A model generated the notes under the pieces. It saw nothing but the letters and a program-made list of their open reading frames with translations. It had not been told where the DNA came from and made no database searches. DNA of 64,000 nt, taken from Vreelandella zhaodongensis (GTDB lineage Bacteria > Pseudomonadota > Gammaproteobacteria > Pseudomonadales > Halomonadaceae). Positions 51,312-62,637 of this stretch are shown in pieces (positions within the stretch are counted from its first letter, which is position 1; each line of letters begins with the position of its first letter). The translations under genes and the position numbers were made by a program. Location of the stretch: positions 248,001-312,000 of the forward strand of contig NZ_JACCDD010000004.1 of assembly GCF_013415115.1 (NCBI RefSeq), read 5' to 3'.

Positions 51312-52049
51312 ATGACCGGTCACCGCAGGCGCTTTTACCCGTCCAGGGTGCCCATGCTGTCAGTAGTGCTTTTAAGCAGCATGTTGCTCGCCGGCTGTGC
51401 CACATCAGGCAGTGCGCCCAATCAGGCCAATCACGAGGCTGCAGATGCATACACTCAGCTAGGTGTTGCCTATCTCGAACGAGGCAACCTTGTTCGCGCA
51501 CTAAGCGCGCTTGAGCGTGCGCTTGAAATTGATTCTCGCAATGCCGAGGCACTTCAGGCGCTTGCGCTGGTCTATCAACAGCAGAGCGAAAATGAGCTTG
51601 CCCGTCAGTATTTTCAACAGGCAGTTCAATCAGCTCCCTCTTTCACACGCGCGCGCAATAATTACGCGGCGTTTTTATATCAACAGGGGCATTACAATGC
51701 CGCTTGTGAGCAGTTGGAAACCGCATCTCAGGATGCCCAATATACTAACCGTGCCCAATTATTTACGAATCTAGGGCAGTGTTATTTGGCAGTCGACAAG
51801 ATTGAAGAAGCGCGCAAACGCTTACAGCGCGCAGTGAGTATTGATCCACGTGGCCCGCGCGGATATTTACTGTTAGCCGAACTTGAAGTTTCACAGGGTA
51901 ATTACGGTCAAGCCTGGGAGCCGTTGCAAAGCTATTTGCAACTGGCTGGGCAAGACCCAGTGGCGCTGGAAATGGCGGTCGATATCGCCCACGCACGCGG
52001 CGACCATGCTGCAGCAGCGAACTACCAGCGTTTATTGAATATTGACTAA
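51312..52049 (+). CDS. pilW: Type IV pilus secretin-assembly lipoprotein PilW/PilF
   Basis: A 245-residue lipoprotein: basic start, hydrophobic segment and lipobox LLAGC (Cys near residue 29), followed by six TPR-like helical pairs (YTQLGVAYLERGNLVRALSALERALEID and further). PilF/PilW is the pilotin that brings the PilQ secretin to the outer membrane. ATG at 51312 follows agaggg; an upstream in-frame TTG is rejected. No other pilus genes are seen here. It could serve the phage route only indirectly, as filamentous phages often use type IV pili. Confidence 0.88.
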   Translation: MTGHRRRFYPSRVPMLSVVLLSSMLLAGCATSGSAPNQANHEAADAYTQLGVAYLERGNLVRALSALERALEIDSRNAEALQALALVYQQQSENELARQYFQQAVQSAPSFTRARNNYAAFLYQQGHYNAACEQLETASQDAQYTNRAQLFTNLGQCYLAVDKIEEARKRLQRAVSIDPRGPRGYLLLAELEVSQGNYGQAWEPLQSYLQLAGQDPVALEMAVDIAHARGDHAAAANYQRLLNID

Positions 52050-52088
52050 TAGTGCCCTGATCACCTAATTATTGAAGGATGCTCAGCC

Positions 52089-53069
52089 ATGAGCGATACA
52101 CAGTCACACGATAATGTCACTACTAGCTCAACAGCCACACCAGGTGAGTTGCTTTCACGCCAACGCGAAGCTCTAGGAGTTCCGCTCAGCGATGCTGCAC
52201 GAGCACTCAACCTGCGCCCGGCTGTCGTGGATGGACTGGAACAAAACAACTACGATGAGATCCCGGTTGCGGCTTATCGCCGTGGCTATTTGCGCGCCTA
52301 CGCAAGATACCTAGGGATGGATGATCGCTTGGTTCTAGACGCCTACCAAGCCAGCCATGGCAATACAGAGACAGACCGTAGAGTCACGCCTGTCTCGATC
52401 ACGAGGCCGCCCTCGCGCATTGGCGCATGGCTCTTCAAACTCGTGACGCTTTTAGTAATCATTGGTTTAATTGCGGTAACGGTGATGTGGTGGCAAAGCC
52501 GTGGTGGCAGCGAACCCCCCAGCATGGGCAGCACATCGACCCTAGAGGAGGAAAACGACCTTACTACGTCACCATCCGCCCCACCAACGACAGCACCTGA
52601 CCAAGCGCTTGTTTCCACACCTCAGCTTCCTAGCAGCACCTCGGAAGAGCCGGAGGAAACGGTGGAAAGCACTGTCAGTGATGCTATTGTTGCCACTGAT
52701 TCGGCCGACATTGACCCCGTTACTTCAACTGAAGAGGCAACGGAAAGTACTGCAACCGCCACGGCAGACACCTCAGCACAGGCCGACTCGGAAGAAGAGG
52801 TAGCGGACGCAGAGCCCGCAGCAAATCCGAACCTCCTTGAGCTAACATTTAACGAGCAATCTTGGACAGAGATCTTTGATGCCAACAACCAGCGGGTATT
52901 CGTTGGCCTGCAGACGCCCGGCACCACTGCCAGTGTTGAGGGCGAACCACCTTTTCGTTTAACTATTGGCAACTCCACAGGTGTTGAGCTGCGCTATCAA
53001 GGCGAAACTATCAATCTTCGCCAGCGCGCTGGTGCCAACAATGTTGCCCGCTTTACCTTGGGAGAGTGA
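52089..53069 (+). CDS. rodZ: Cytoskeleton protein RodZ
   Basis: A 326-residue protein: an N-terminal HTH domain ([34 protein letters not shown], about 18-52; [15 protein letters not shown]), a transmembrane helix ([18 protein letters not shown], about 118-135), a long acidic Ser/Thr/Glu-rich periplasmic linker and a C-terminal DUF4115-like beta domain ([22 protein letters not shown]). RodZ links MreB filaments to the membrane and keeps rod shape. The linker is very acidic, in line with a halophile. It is followed by ispG after eight bases. Confidence 0.9.
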   Translation: MSDTQSHDNVTTSSTATPGELLSRQREALGVPLSDAARALNLRPAVVDGLEQNNYDEIPVAAYRRGYLRAYARYLGMDDRLVLDAYQASHGNTETDRRVTPVSITRPPSRIGAWLFKLVTLLVIIGLIAVTVMWWQSRGGSEPPSMGSTSTLEEENDLTTSPSAPPTTAPDQALVSTPQLPSSTSEEPEETVESTVSDAIVATDSADIDPVTSTEEATESTATATADTSAQADSEEEVADAEPAANPNLLELTFNEQSWTEIFDANNQRVFVGLQTPGTTASVEGEPPFRLTIGNSTGVELRYQGETINLRQRAGANNVARFTLGE

Positions 53070-53077
53070 CCCACCCT

Positions 53078-54193
53078 ATGCACGCCCCTTCCCCGATCAA
53101 GCGCCGCCCATCCCGCCAGATTCACGTTGGCAACGTGGCCGTGGGTGGCGATGCACCTATTGCCGTACAAAGCATGACCAATACCAACACGCTGGATGTT
53201 GACGCGACTGTAGCGCAAATTCAGCAGTTGGAAAAAGCCGGGGCGGATATTGTGCGCGTTTCGGTACCCGATATGGACGCGGCTGAAAGCTTCGGCAAAA
53301 TCAAACAGCGTGTCGACGTTCCACTAGTCGCGGATATTCATTTCGATTACAAAATTGCGCTACGCGTTGCTGAACTTGGTGTTGACTGCCTACGCATCAA
53401 CCCAGGCAACATTGGTCGTGAAGACAGAGTACGCGCGGTGGTTAGCGCTGCCCGCGATAACGGCATACCGATTCGTATTGGTGTCAATGCAGGGTCTTTG
53501 GAAAAAGATCTACAGAAAAAGTATGGCGAGCCCACCCCCGCAGCGTTAGTGGAGTCGGCCATGCGTCATATCGACTACCTAGACCGCCTCGACTTTCAAG
53601 AATTTAAAGTCAGTGTAAAAGCTTCAGATGTATTTATGGCAGTGGCGGCCTACCGTGACCTAGCGACCCGTATTGAGCAGCCGCTACACCTGGGCATTAC
53701 CGAAGCAGGCGGCCTGCGCTCCGGCACGGTCAAATCATCGATTGGCCTTGGCATGCTGCTGATGGACGGCATCGGCGACACGATCCGTGTATCGCTAGCG
53801 GCCGATCCGGTAGAAGAGATTAAAGTTGGCTTTGATATGCTCAAAAGCTTACGACTGCGGGCTAAAGGAATTAACTTTATTGCCTGCCCCAGTTGTTCGC
53901 GGCAGAATTTTGACGTTATTAGCACCATGAATCAGCTTGAGGAGCGGCTAGAAGACGTCATGACGCCCCTGGATGTTTCTGTAATTGGCTGTGTGGTTAA
54001 TGGCCCAGGCGAAGCGAAAGAGACTGATATCGGCCTTACCGGCGGCTCACCGGCCAATTTGGTGTATATCGATGGCAAGCCTGCTAGCAAGCTGCGCAAC
54101 GATCATCTCGTGGATGATTTAGAAAAACTGATCCGCGATAAAGTGCGTCAAAAACAGCAGCAGCAAGACGATATGATTGCTCGCAGCGTTTAA
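53078..54193 (+). CDS. ispG: 4-hydroxy-3-methylbut-2-en-1-yl diphosphate synthase
   Basis: A 371-residue Isp[17 protein letters not shown] at the start, RINPGNIG (about 105), and the [4Fe-4S] Cys ligands in CPSCSRQNF (about 270) and [20 protein letters not shown] (about 304-323). It performs the sixth step of the MEP isoprenoid route. ATG at 53078 is taken; the in-frame GTG at 53066 overlaps rodZ. It precedes hisS as usual. Confidence 0.96.
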   Translation: MHAPSPIKRRPSRQIHVGNVAVGGDAPIAVQSMTNTNTLDVDATVAQIQQLEKAGADIVRVSVPDMDAAESFGKIKQRVDVPLVADIHFDYKIALRVAELGVDCLRINPGNIGREDRVRAVVSAARDNGIPIRIGVNAGSLEKDLQKKYGEPTPAALVESAMRHIDYLDRLDFQEFKVSVKASDVFMAVAAYRDLATRIEQPLHLGITEAGGLRSGTVKSSIGLGMLLMDGIGDTIRVSLAADPVEEIKVGFDMLKSLRLRAKGINFIACPSCSRQNFDVISTMNQLEERLEDVMTPLDVSVIGCVVNGPGEAKETDIGLTGGSPANLVYIDGKPASKLRNDHLVDDLEKLIRDKVRQKQQQQDDMIARSV

Positions 54194-54278
54194 CGTCGAG
54201 CAAGAGATACACAGCCTGGAAGTTGGGTATAACGTTATTTTCCGCTACCTGTGCTGTCTCCCATACAAGGAGTTTTCA

Positions 54279-55574
54279 TTGAGCAAGTCCGCCGCTAAAA
54301 AAATTCAAGCTATCCGTGGTATGAATGATCTATTGCCCAGCGAGAGCCCTCGCTGGCAATTTTTTGAAGCCAAAGTACGTCAGTTAATGCAGCGTTACGG
54401 ATTCGATGAAATCCGCACCCCTATTGTTGAACAAACGGCTCTATTTGCCCGCTCTATCGGTGAAGTCACCGATATCGTCGAAAAAGAGATGTACACGTTT
54501 GATGATCGCAACGGTGACAGCCTGACACTACGCCCAGAAGGCACTGCCAGCTGCGTTAGAGCAGCGATGGAACATGGCTTGCTGCATAACCAAACCCAGC
54601 GGCTATGGTATCAGGGCCCCATGTTCCGCCATGAGCGCCCTCAAAAAGGTCGTTACCGCCAGTTCCATCAAGTTGGCGTGGAAACTTTCGGTTTTGAAGG
54701 CCCCGATATTGATGCCGAAGTTATTCTGCTATCTGCTCGTCTCTGGCAAGAGCTGGGCCTGTCAGCGCACGTAACGCTTGAGATCAACTCACTGGGATCT
54801 GCAGAAGCACGTGCGGCCTATCGCGATAAGTTAGTCGCCTATTTCGAACAGCATCAAGATGTACTTGATGAGGACTCCAAACGTCGTCTCATCAGCAACC
54901 CACTGCGTATCCTAGACTCGAAGAATCCAGCGATGGCGGACATGCTCAATAACGCGCCGCAATTGATGGATCATCTGGATGAGGAGTCGCGGACGCATTT
55001 CGAGCAACTCAAAGCAATGCTGGATGCGTCAGGCATTGGCTACGTGATCAACCCGCGTTTGGTACGGGGCCTTGATTACTACTGCCGCACAGTATTCGAG
55101 TGGACCACAACTGCACTGGGTAGCCAAGGCACTGTCTGTGCTGGCGGCCGCTATGATGGTTTAGTTGAGCAACTAGGCGGCAAGACCACCCCAGCGGTAG
55201 GCTTTGCCATGGGCATAGAGCGCTTGGTACTGCTGCTTGAAACGCTTGATCTAGTGCCGGATGAAGCGCTTGGCGGCTGTGATGTATACCTTTTACCGAT
55301 GGATGAAAGCGTCACGGTGACGGCTCTTACCCTGGCTGAAACACTGCGTAGCGAACTACCTACGCTTAGGCTGCAATTGCACTGCGGTGGAGGCAGCTTC
55401 AAAAGCCGCATGAAAAAAGCCGATAAAAGTGCAGCGTCCGTCGCCATCTTACTGGGTGAAGACGAAATAGCAGAACAGACAGTCACGCTTAAGTTTTTGC
55501 GTGATGAGCGCGAACAGCAACGGGTGCCTCAAGCTGAGCTCGCCAACCAACTGAAAGACCTAGTGTCCCACTAA
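54279..55574 (+). CDS. hisS: Histidyl-tRNA synthetase
   Basis: A 431-residue class II synthetase: [18 protein letters not shown], motif 2 in [36 protein letters not shown] and motif 3 in [13 protein letters not shown], with the C-terminal anticodon-binding domain after about 335. It charges tRNA-His. The start is a TTG at 54279 with aaggag seven bases upstream; no ATG fits, and the longer open frame runs back into ispG. Confidence 0.95.
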   Translation: MSKSAAKKIQAIRGMNDLLPSESPRWQFFEAKVRQLMQRYGFDEIRTPIVEQTALFARSIGEVTDIVEKEMYTFDDRNGDSLTLRPEGTASCVRAAMEHGLLHNQTQRLWYQGPMFRHERPQKGRYRQFHQVGVETFGFEGPDIDAEVILLSARLWQELGLSAHVTLEINSLGSAEARAAYRDKLVAYFEQHQDVLDEDSKRRLISNPLRILDSKNPAMADMLNNAPQLMDHLDEESRTHFEQLKAMLDASGIGYVINPRLVRGLDYYCRTVFEWTTTALGSQGTVCAGGRYDGLVEQLGGKTTPAVGFAMGIERLVLLLETLDLVPDEALGGCDVYLLPMDESVTVTALTLAETLRSELPTLRLQLHCGGGSFKSRMKKADKSAASVAILLGEDEIAEQTVTLKFLRDEREQQRVPQAELANQLKDLVSH

Positions 55575-55632
55575 TCTTAACGAACACTTGCCAGCCGCCT
55601 TAACGGCTGCGCTCAAGAACAGGAGGCCGCCC

Positions 55633-56292
55633 GTGGCGGATCTTAGAAGCGAAGAAGAGCAACTGGAAGTCGTCAAACGCTGGTGGAAAGAGAACGGAAC
55701 CTCTCTTATAGCAGGAGTTGTTCTTGCCGCGGCGGGGGTATTTGGCTGGAATGCTTGGCAGAACTATCAAGAAGGCCAAGCAGAAGCTGCCTCTGTGCGT
55801 TATCAGCAGTTAGTTAACCTAACTGCAGGTAACGCCTTGACGGAAGATCAGTTAGCCAGCGCCCGTGAGCTAGTTAGCGAGATTACCGATGAACATGGCA
55901 AAACGCTCTATGCTGAGTTAGCGACATTGCTAGATGCTCGCCTCGCCGTTCAACAGGGCAATCTTGATGATGCGAAAAGCGCCCTTGAGCGCGTAGCTAA
56001 CGACTCATCTCGCCGCTATGTGCGCAGCCTTGCGTGGCTGCGCTTGGCACGCATTGAAATCGCTAACGGCAACCCCGATGCAGCGCTTAACCTGCTAGAC
56101 CAGCCTATTATCAGCGCTCTAGCAGCCCAACAAGCCAACGTGCGCGGCGATGCCTATGCGAGTCTTGGCCAAACTGAACAAGCACGAGACGCTTGGCAAA
56201 CCGCACTAGAGCTGGCCCAGACCCACAATCAGCCGCTTTACGGCGTGCAGTTCAAGCTTGATGATCTCGGCGCCGAGGAGACGATACAGTGA
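55633..56292 (+). CDS. yfgM: YfgM/ancillary SecYEG translocon subunit
   Basis: A 219-residue protein: a short cytoplasmic part with EEEQLEVVKRWWKENG, one transmembrane helix (SLIAGVVLAAAGVFGWNAW, about 24-42) and TPR-like helices in the periplasm. YfgM joins SecYEG and PpiD and helps deliver exported proteins to chaperones. It starts with GTG at 55633 behind a perfect aggagg. It is followed by bamB with overlapping stop and start. Confidence 0.92.
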   Translation: MADLRSEEEQLEVVKRWWKENGTSLIAGVVLAAAGVFGWNAWQNYQEGQAEAASVRYQQLVNLTAGNALTEDQLASARELVSEITDEHGKTLYAELATLLDARLAVQQGNLDDAKSALERVANDSSRRYVRSLAWLRLARIEIANGNPDAALNLLDQPIISALAAQQANVRGDAYASLGQTEQARDAWQTALELAQTHNQPLYGVQFKLDDLGAEETIQ

Positions 56293-57473
56293 TGACGACT
56301 AGCCCTTCTAAACCGCTATTTTCAAAGCGCTTCGTTCGCACCACGCTGGGGGCAATGGCCCTGGCACTGTTGGCGGGCTGCGCTAGCAAAGGCGAGCCTG
56401 CGTACACTCCAAAAGAGCTTCGCAGCTTTGAAGAAACATCTTCGCTTAATAGTGTATGGCGCAGAAACGTCGGCGATGGACTCGGCCGCGCACGTTACCC
56501 TATTTCGCCAGCTCGTGAAGGTGACACGCTCTTTGCTGCAGATGCTAGCGGCCTTGTCGCAGCGTTTAACGCTGACAACGGCGAACGCGAATGGGAAGTC
56601 AAGCTAGACACCCCCGTTTCAAGTGCCCTAAATGCGATTGCTGGTCACGTGTACCTAGGCACACGTAACGGTGAAGTCATCGCCCTTGATCAGCGTAATG
56701 GTAACATTGCTTGGCGCTCACGCGTTTCCAGTGAGGTACTGGCAGCTCCACAAGCCAACCAGCAATTGCTGCTTGTGCAAAGCGTAGACGGCCAAGTGAC
56801 TGCCCTAGACCGTTCTAGTGGCGAAGAGATATGGGCCTATACCACCTCGCAGCCATCATTGACACTGCGGGGCACAGGCACCCCCATGGTTATCGATCCC
56901 GTTAGCTTTGTGGGCTTCGCCAATGGTCGGCTAGCCACCTTAGACAATCGCAATGGTCAACCCCTGTGGGAGCAGCAGATCGCCACCCCACGCGGACGTA
57001 GCGACGTTGACCGCTTGGTAGATTTAGCTGGTCAACCTGTGGTCACTCCTGATGGGCGGCTGTTTGTCACCAGCTATAACGGCAACGTCGTTGCACTGGA
57101 AGCCACGCGAGGCGGCGTTCTTTGGGAAGCGAACCTTTCCAGTCGCCATACCCCTATTATCGTAGGAGACCTGCTGTTTGTCGTCACCCATAATAGTCAT
57201 ATTGTGGCGTTAAATGCCGACAACGGTCAGGAAGTCTGGCGAAATGATGATATGGAAGATCGCTGGTTAACTGCACCAGCATTTGCCAACGGCCGCCTAG
57301 TTGTCGGTGATTTTGAGGGCTACGTTCACCTGCTGGATGCCCGTGAAGGGAACCTGGTAGGACGCACCCAAGTGCATCGGTCGGGCGTCAGCGTGCGACC
57401 TGTCACTGAAGGCAGCACCATTCATGTTCAGGCTAACAATGGTCGCCTGGAAACCCTGGAAGTAACTCCATGA
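56292..57473 (+). CDS. bamB: Outer membrane assembly lipoprotein BamB
   Basis: A 393-residue lipoprotein with lipobox LLAGC (Cys near residue 30) and eight PQQ-like beta-propeller blades: [47 protein letters not shown] and so on. BamB is the scaffold subunit of the BAM complex that folds outer membrane proteins. ATG at 56292 shares a base with the yfgM stop; GTG at 56289 is an alternative. It overlaps der by four bases. Confidence 0.95.
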   Translation: MTTSPSKPLFSKRFVRTTLGAMALALLAGCASKGEPAYTPKELRSFEETSSLNSVWRRNVGDGLGRARYPISPAREGDTLFAADASGLVAAFNADNGEREWEVKLDTPVSSALNAIAGHVYLGTRNGEVIALDQRNGNIAWRSRVSSEVLAAPQANQQLLLVQSVDGQVTALDRSSGEEIWAYTTSQPSLTLRGTGTPMVIDPVSFVGFANGRLATLDNRNGQPLWEQQIATPRGRSDVDRLVDLAGQPVVTPDGRLFVTSYNGNVVALEATRGGVLWEANLSSRHTPIIVGDLLFVVTHNSHIVALNADNGQEVWRNDDMEDRWLTAPAFANGRLVVGDFEGYVHLLDAREGNLVGRTQVHRSGVSVRPVTEGSTIHVQANNGRLETLEVTP

Positions 57474-58873
57474 CACCCGTCATTGCTTTAGTCGGTCGGC
57501 CCAATGTTGGCAAATCGACGCTGTTTAACCGCCTCACCCGCTCTCGTGATGCGCTTGTGGCGGATTTTCCCGGCCTAACCCGTGACCGTAAATACGGTAA
57601 TGGCATGCTGGGCGGCAAGACGTATACCGTCATTGATACCGGCGGCATCAGTGGTGATGAAGAAGGCATTGATGCCGCAATGGCCGAACAATCTCTGGCA
57701 GCGATTGATGAGGCTGATATTGTACTGTTCCTAGTAGATGCTCGCGCAGGACTGAACGTCGCTGATGAGGCGATTGCTAACCATCTTCGGGTTAACCAGA
57801 AAAAAACCTGGCTCGTGGTGAACAAAACTGATGGGCTAGAAGAGCACTCGGCGATGGCCGACTTTTGGCGTTTAGGACTGGGCGACCCTTGGCCCATTGC
57901 TGCCGCACATGGCCGCAATGTATCGCTACTGATTGACACGGTGCTAGCGCCCTTCCCCGAGCGTGACGCCAGCATCCCTGCTGACACAGGCAGCAAGGGT
58001 ATTCGTATCGGCGTCATTGGCCGCCCCAATGTAGGTAAATCCACGCTGGTTAACCGGCTACTAGGCGAAGAACGTGTTGTTGTATTTGATGAGGCTGGCA
58101 CCACCCGCGATGCCATCGAAATTCCTTTTGAACGCCGTGGCAAGCCCTATGTATTAGTTGATACTGCAGGCGTTCGGCGCCGTAAGAATGTGAGTGAGAT
58201 CGCGGAGAAGTTCTCCATCATCAAAACCCTCGACGCCATTAAAGAGTGCCACGTGGCCGTCATGGTGCTAGATGCACGCAACGGTTTGGTAGAGCAAGAC
58301 ATGCACCTACTGGACTACGTGCTCACCACCGGCCGGGCACTGGTACTGGCCATCAATAAGTGGGACGGTTTGGAAAGCGAAGCGAAAGAGAAGATGCGCT
58401 CCGAGATCAAGCGACGCCTGGGCTTCGCCGACTACGCAGAGATGCATTTTATCTCAGCGCTGCATGGTACTGCGGTGGGTGATCTTTACCCTTCTATTGA
58501 GCGGGCTTTCGATGCGGCTAACGCCCACTGGTCAACCAACCGCCTGACCACGCTGCTTCAAGATGCGGTCAGTCAACACCCGCCCCCCATGGTTAACGGT
58601 CGGCGGATCAAGTTGCGCATGGCACACCAAGGTGGCAGCAACCCCCCTATCATTGTCGTTCATGGTAACCAGACTGAATCACTGCCAGAAGCCTATCGCC
58701 GTTACTTAACCAACACGTTTCGTAAAGTGTTAAAAGTGCGCGGTACGCCAATGCGCTTTGAATTCCGCTCTGGCAACAATCCGTTTGATCATATGGCGGG
58801 GGCAAGCGACAAAGAGAAAGCCAAAAAACGTGAGCTGAATCGCACCAAAGAGGCGCGTAAAAGCCGACGTTAA
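57470..58873 (+). CDS. der: Ribosome-assembly GTPase Der (EngA)
   Basis: A 467-residue protein with two GTPase domains. G1 motifs [14 protein letters not shown] (about 8-21) and [14 protein letters not shown] (about 184-197), G3 motifs DTGG and DTAG, and G4 motifs NKTD and NKWD are all present. A C-terminal KH-like domain and a basic tail ([20 protein letters not shown]) follow. Der matures the 50S subunit. ATGA overlap with bamB. A strong terminator follows. Confidence 0.97.
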   Translation: MTPVIALVGRPNVGKSTLFNRLTRSRDALVADFPGLTRDRKYGNGMLGGKTYTVIDTGGISGDEEGIDAAMAEQSLAAIDEADIVLFLVDARAGLNVADEAIANHLRVNQKKTWLVVNKTDGLEEHSAMADFWRLGLGDPWPIAAAHGRNVSLLIDTVLAPFPERDASIPADTGSKGIRIGVIGRPNVGKSTLVNRLLGEERVVVFDEAGTTRDAIEIPFERRGKPYVLVDTAGVRRRKNVSEIAEKFSIIKTLDAIKECHVAVMVLDARNGLVEQDMHLLDYVLTTGRALVLAINKWDGLESEAKEKMRSEIKRRLGFADYAEMHFISALHGTAVGDLYPSIERAFDAANAHWSTNRLTTLLQDAVSQHPPPMVNGRRIKLRMAHQGGSNPPIIVVHGNQTESLPEAYRRYLTNTFRKVLKVRGTPMRFEFRSGNNPFDHMAGASDKEKAKKRELNRTKEARKSRR

Positions 58874-58896
58874 TCCCCTTTTTCCATCGCCTTAAT

Positions 58897-58932
58897 AAAA
58901 CGCCTGCTAGCAGATGCCAGCAGGCGTTTTTT
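58897..58932. terminator. Bidirectional terminator of der and the GGDEF gene
   Basis: A 9-bp stem ACGCCTGCT/AGCAGGCGT with AAAA before and TTTTTT after, lying between convergent genes. Confidence 0.93.
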
Positions 58933-58943
58933 ATATCAACACA

Positions 58944-59900
58944 TCAATTAATAGCAAATATTCGCTTCGACCCCGCGCACTCAACTCGGTTTCGTCCGTT
59001 GCTTTTTGCTCGATAAAGCATTCTATCAGCCACTTCGAAGAAAGCCTGCAAACTATCCTCTTCTCCTGGAATAATCGTGTTTAAACCAACACTTACCGTA
59101 ACAACATCCGCCACACCAACACCCGGATGAGGGATCCGCTGGTTAGCAACCAAACGCCGAAAAGTTTCTGCGATATCTACCGCTTCCTCGGGTCCAGTAT
59201 TTGGCAGTATTAATACAAACTCCTCGCCACCATAACGTGCAATCATATCGGTGGGGCGCATCGCCGCACAGTTATTGAGCGCATTCGCCACTTGGCATAA
59301 GCACTCATCTCCCGCCGCATGGCCATTTTTATCGTTGTAATGTTTAAAGTGATCAACATCCAAGATCGCCAACGACAAGGGGGTTCGGTTGTTTTGCGCT
59401 TGAGCCCAGGCAACTTGGATCGAACGATCATACATACGGCGATTTGCAATACCGGTTAAGCCGTCATGAAAGGAGAGCGCTGCCAGTTGCTTATTCAGGC
59501 GTAACAAGACGTCTTCCATCTTCTTACGCTCAGAAATATCAAAAATAAACCCTACCAAGGCAGTTGTAACGCCATCTTCACGGATAACATGCACTACATC
59601 ACGCACCCAAACATAACCACCGCTAGCGGTTAAAGCACGGTAATCCGCTTCATGATCAATGCCACAGTCTGATTGAGTAATACAAAGGTTGGCGGTGTCT
59701 TCGCGCTCATCGCGGTGTATACGATCTATCCAGTCCTGTGCAGTCTTCCAGCTATCCTGGCGCCAACCGAGAAGCGCCTCTATTTGGGGACCAATATATT
59801 CAAACTCTTTTGTGATCCAATTCAGCTTCCAGGGAATTGCTTTTGTCGACTCCAGAAGCGTCTTGTAGAGCCCATATTGCTCGGGGGGCAGTTGACCCAT
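58944..59900 (-). CDS. PAS-GGDEF diguanylate cyclase
   Basis: The 318-residue protein has a PAS/PAC domain (FEYIGPQIEALLGWRQDSW; EADYRALTASGGYVWVRDVVHV; LVGFIFDISERK; about 30-145) and a GGDEF domain with YGGEEFVLILPNTG (about 228-241) and HDGLTGIANRRMYD (about 163-176). GGEEF is an active-site form, so it should make c-di-GMP. The RxxD inhibitory site is not evident. No transmembrane segment is seen, so it senses in the cytoplasm. Start at 59900 follows gagagg. Giant surface proteins such as that at 20.5-26.9 kb are often under c-di-GMP control, but no link can be shown. Confidence 0.9.
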   Translation of the reverse strand: MGQLPPEQYGLYKTLLESTKAIPWKLNWITKEFEYIGPQIEALLGWRQDSWKTAQDWIDRIHRDEREDTANLCITQSDCGIDHEADYRALTASGGYVWVRDVVHVIREDGVTTALVGFIFDISERKKMEDVLLRLNKQLAALSFHDGLTGIANRRMYDRSIQVAWAQAQNNRTPLSLAILDVDHFKHYNDKNGHAAGDECLCQVANALNNCAAMRPTDMIARYGGEEFVLILPNTGPEEAVDIAETFRRLVANQRIPHPGVGVADVVTVSVGLNTIIPGEEDSLQAFFEVADRMLYRAKSNGRNRVECAGSKRIFAIN

Positions 59901-60219
59901 GGCGTTGCCTCTCTTAGAAGACTGCCCGTCCATGAGCACAATTTAGTGGGTAAATCCACGCTGACACAAGGAAGGAGCTAAGCTGGCTCTAGATCCTAGG
60001 CGCAACATTGCTCATCAACCAAGGCTTATACACACCATGATTTCTATACCATAATGATGCAGCTTGCCACCTTAAATACCGGATTAATTTACCATCAGCG
60101 GTACGAGCACCAAATTTCATTCAACAAGCTTATTGACAAATACTGCCGTTCACTCCCAAATAGCCGCGCTTTTCGGCCGTCACCACTCTTACCCTTTGCC
60201 CTTCTTAGGAGGGATCTGC

Positions 60220-60834
60220 ATGCACTACGCTCTTAACCGCGGGCGCGGCTTGGCTCTATTGTTGTTGGCCAGTTTGCTGACAGGCTGCCTTGCACTACCC
60301 CAAACAGGCTTGTTTGCTTTTCGATTGGCGGTAACATCGTTAGGCATCGAAGACGTCCGTATTGGCCCCTACAGTGTGCAGGCGGGGCTGGATACCCGCG
60401 ACCTAACCAGCCTGCTTGCGTCTAGTCTTGGCGCAGGCAGTTTACCCGTCCAGGCGACACTCGCGATGGGGCTGGGCTTACCCATCGGCATGCCCGCTGT
60501 TGAAATGTCAGGGTTCCGCTGGATGTTAGATATGCCAGGTATCGACCCAGTCCAGGGCCAATACCAAGAGGACGTCACGCTCACATCAGGAAAGGACTCA
60601 ACATTACGCCTTCCCGTTGCATTTGACCTTCTCACTACCGACACCCAGCGTATGATGCCAATGCTAGAACTCGCCAGCCAGCTAGCCACCCAGGGCGAGC
60701 TTCCACCAGGCAGCCAACTAGCAATTACCCCAGGCGACTTGCGCGGCCTAGGCATGACACTGCCAGCGGGGCTTTTAACGCCGACCATTCGCCTGAACGT
60801 AGGTGCCGATGGCCAGCTAACCCCTGTGCGTTGA
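60220..60834 (+). CDS. Lipoprotein of unknown function
   Basis: A 204-residue protein with a lipoprotein signal (LALLLLASLLTGC, Cys near residue 24) and a body rich in Leu, Gly and Pro with several beta-strand-like segments (TSLGIEDVRIGPYSVQAGL; LPVQATLAMGLGLPIGMP; STLRLPVAFDLL). The pattern loosely recalls LEA/WHy-like or lipid-binding lipoproteins, but I do not recognise the family. A perfect aggagg precedes ATG 60220. It converges with the ATPase gene eight bases downstream. Confidence 0.65.
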   Translation: MHYALNRGRGLALLLLASLLTGCLALPQTGLFAFRLAVTSLGIEDVRIGPYSVQAGLDTRDLTSLLASSLGAGSLPVQATLAMGLGLPIGMPAVEMSGFRWMLDMPGIDPVQGQYQEDVTLTSGKDSTLRLPVAFDLLTTDTQRMMPMLELASQLATQGELPPGSQLAITPGDLRGLGMTLPAGLLTPTIRLNVGADGQLTPVR

Positions 60835-60841
60835 ACGCTTG

Positions 60842-61714
60842 CTAGGTAACTCCCTCATGCAGCCGTTTGCGGCCCACCCACTGGGCCGCAAACTGCCAAG
60901 CCGTCCGGCCGCTGCGCCCGCCTCTTAGCGTTGCAAATCGAACGGCTTCTGCTCGTGCAGCGTCACTCCAATCTTGCTTATCACCAATGCGAGCAACCCA
61001 ATGCTCACAGACCTCTAAGTAAGTCGCTTGGCTGAAAGGGTGAAAACCCAACCATAAGCCGAAACGATCCGACAATGAGATTCTCTCTTCAACAGCGTCA
61101 CCGTGATGTAGCTCTTCACCCACGAGACGCGTACCGCTATTGTCATCCATGGATTCCGGCAATAAATGACGACGATTGGAAGTGGCATACAACAAGACGT
61201 TTTCCGGCGGCCCCGTCAAGGCGCCGTCTAACACGCTTTTTAGCGCCTTGTACGCGTCGTCATTGCCTTCAAACGAAAGGTCATCGCAATACACCACAAA
61301 ACGATGCGGCGTATCGCGTAACTGCTCTACTAACATCGGTAAACTACTCAGATCGTGGCGATCCACCTGGATCAAACGTAGCCCGTCATTCGCCAGTGAG
61401 TTAAGCAGCGCGCGAATCACCGACGACTTTCCGCTGCCCCTGGATCCCCACAGCAAGGCATGATTCGCAGGCAAACCCTGTAAAAAAGCACGCGTGTTAT
61501 CGACCAAGGCCAGTTTTTGGCGCTCAATACCCAGTAAGTCGTCTAGCATCATTGTGTCCCTAGGCGGCACAGGCACCAAGCGTCCGCCTAAAGGGTGGCG
61601 CTGCCAAATAGCCGCTACATGGGTAGCCCAATCAACTGGTGTTGGCACCGTAGGCAGCCAATGGTCGATATGATCTAACAGATGCGTTAAACGTTGGCTT
61701 AATTCAGCATCCAT
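60842..61714 (-). CDS. DUF815-like AAA ATPase
   Basis: A 290-residue P-loop protein: Walker A LLWGSRGSGKSSVIRALLN (about 89-107), Walker B VVYCDDLSFEGND (about 140), sensor-1-like VLLYATSNRRHLLPE, and a Ser/Leu-Ser-Asp-Arg-Phe-Gly motif (LSDRFGLWLGFHPF) typical of the DUF815 family as I recall it. The substrate is unknown. Start at 61714 has agga close upstream; an in-frame ATG at 61726 would add four residues. It is divergent from the M48 protease gene. Confidence 0.75.
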   Translation of the reverse strand: MDAELSQRLTHLLDHIDHWLPTVPTPVDWATHVAAIWQRHPLGGRLVPVPPRDTMMLDDLLGIERQKLALVDNTRAFLQGLPANHALLWGSRGSGKSSVIRALLNSLANDGLRLIQVDRHDLSSLPMLVEQLRDTPHRFVVYCDDLSFEGNDDAYKALKSVLDGALTGPPENVLLYATSNRRHLLPESMDDNSGTRLVGEELHHGDAVEERISLSDRFGLWLGFHPFSQATYLEVCEHWVARIGDKQDWSDAARAEAVRFATLRGGRSGRTAWQFAAQWVGRKRLHEGVT

Positions 61715-61811
61715 AGTCGTCCTCATAGTGCGTTATGATAAGAGTTGATTTACCACTGACAGTGGTTATCTTGTGTGCAAAGCTCCCTACTCGTCTACAA
61801 GGAAACCGTCT

Positions 61812-62615
61812 ATGCGCTGGCTCCGCCCCTTAGCTGTCACCGCTTTATGCGCCTCGATCGCAGCGTGTGCGACCTCCCCCACCGGTCGCTCCCAACTCTT
61901 ACTGCTTTCAGATGACCAATTGAACCAAATGGGCCAGCAGGCTTTCGCACAATACCAACAAGACATCCCTACCGCTGATCAAGCCAGCCACCGCTACGTT
62001 CAGTGTATTACCAACGCCATTGTTGATGTACTGCCCAGTGAGCAGCGAAACCTAGACTGGCAAATACGTGTTTTTGAGTCTGAGCAGCCCAATGCGTTTG
62101 CCTTACCCGGTGGCTACATGGGCGTCAATACCGGCATGCTCAATATAGCCACAACACAAGACCAACTGGCATCCGTGGTAGGCCATGAGATTGGTCACGT
62201 ATTAGCTCGCCATGCCAACGAACGCGCTTCTACTCAAAGTGCAACCTCTCTTGGCTTGTCAGTAATCTCAAGCGCCTCGGGTATGCAAACACCCGCTGGC
62301 CAACAGCTAATGGGGGTGCTGGGAATGGGCGCAGAGTACGGGATTGCTCTTCCGTTCTCCCGTCGTCATGAGAGTGAAGCCGACTTAATCGGTTTGCAAT
62401 TGATGGCCCAGGCAGGCTTCGATCCGCGAGAGAGTGTCACCCTGTGGGAAAATATGCAGGCGGCCTCCAGCGGTGGCGCACCGCCCGCGTGGATGTCGAC
62501 TCACCCAAGCCAAGGCCAGCGGATTCAAGGCCTGCAAGCCAATATGGACGAAGCTCTGGCGAGCTATGAGCAAGCGCGCAATAGTGGCCGCACCCCCAAC
62601 TGCCCACGCCCGTAG
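61812..62615 (+). CDS. M48-family periplasmic metalloprotease lipoprotein
   Basis: A 267-residue protein: lipobox-like SIAAC near residue 19, then an M48 catalytic domain with zinc motif VGHEIGHVLARHANE (HExxH, about 130-144) and the downstream Glu in RRHESEADLIGLQLM (about 188-202). Relatives (LoiP, BepA-like, YcaL) degrade misfolded outer-membrane proteins. The C-terminus has HPSQGQRIQGLQ, but no TPR tail as in BepA, so it is closest to LoiP/YcaL. aagga precedes ATG 61812. Confidence 0.88.
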   Translation: MRWLRPLAVTALCASIAACATSPTGRSQLLLLSDDQLNQMGQQAFAQYQQDIPTADQASHRYVQCITNAIVDVLPSEQRNLDWQIRVFESEQPNAFALPGGYMGVNTGMLNIATTQDQLASVVGHEIGHVLARHANERASTQSATSLGLSVISSASGMQTPAGQQLMGVLGMGAEYGIALPFSRRHESEADLIGLQLMAQAGFDPRESVTLWENMQAASSGGAPPAWMSTHPSQGQRIQGLQANMDEALASYEQARNSGRTPNCPRP

Positions 62616-62637
62616 GCGATTTAACTTTGAGGTTTGA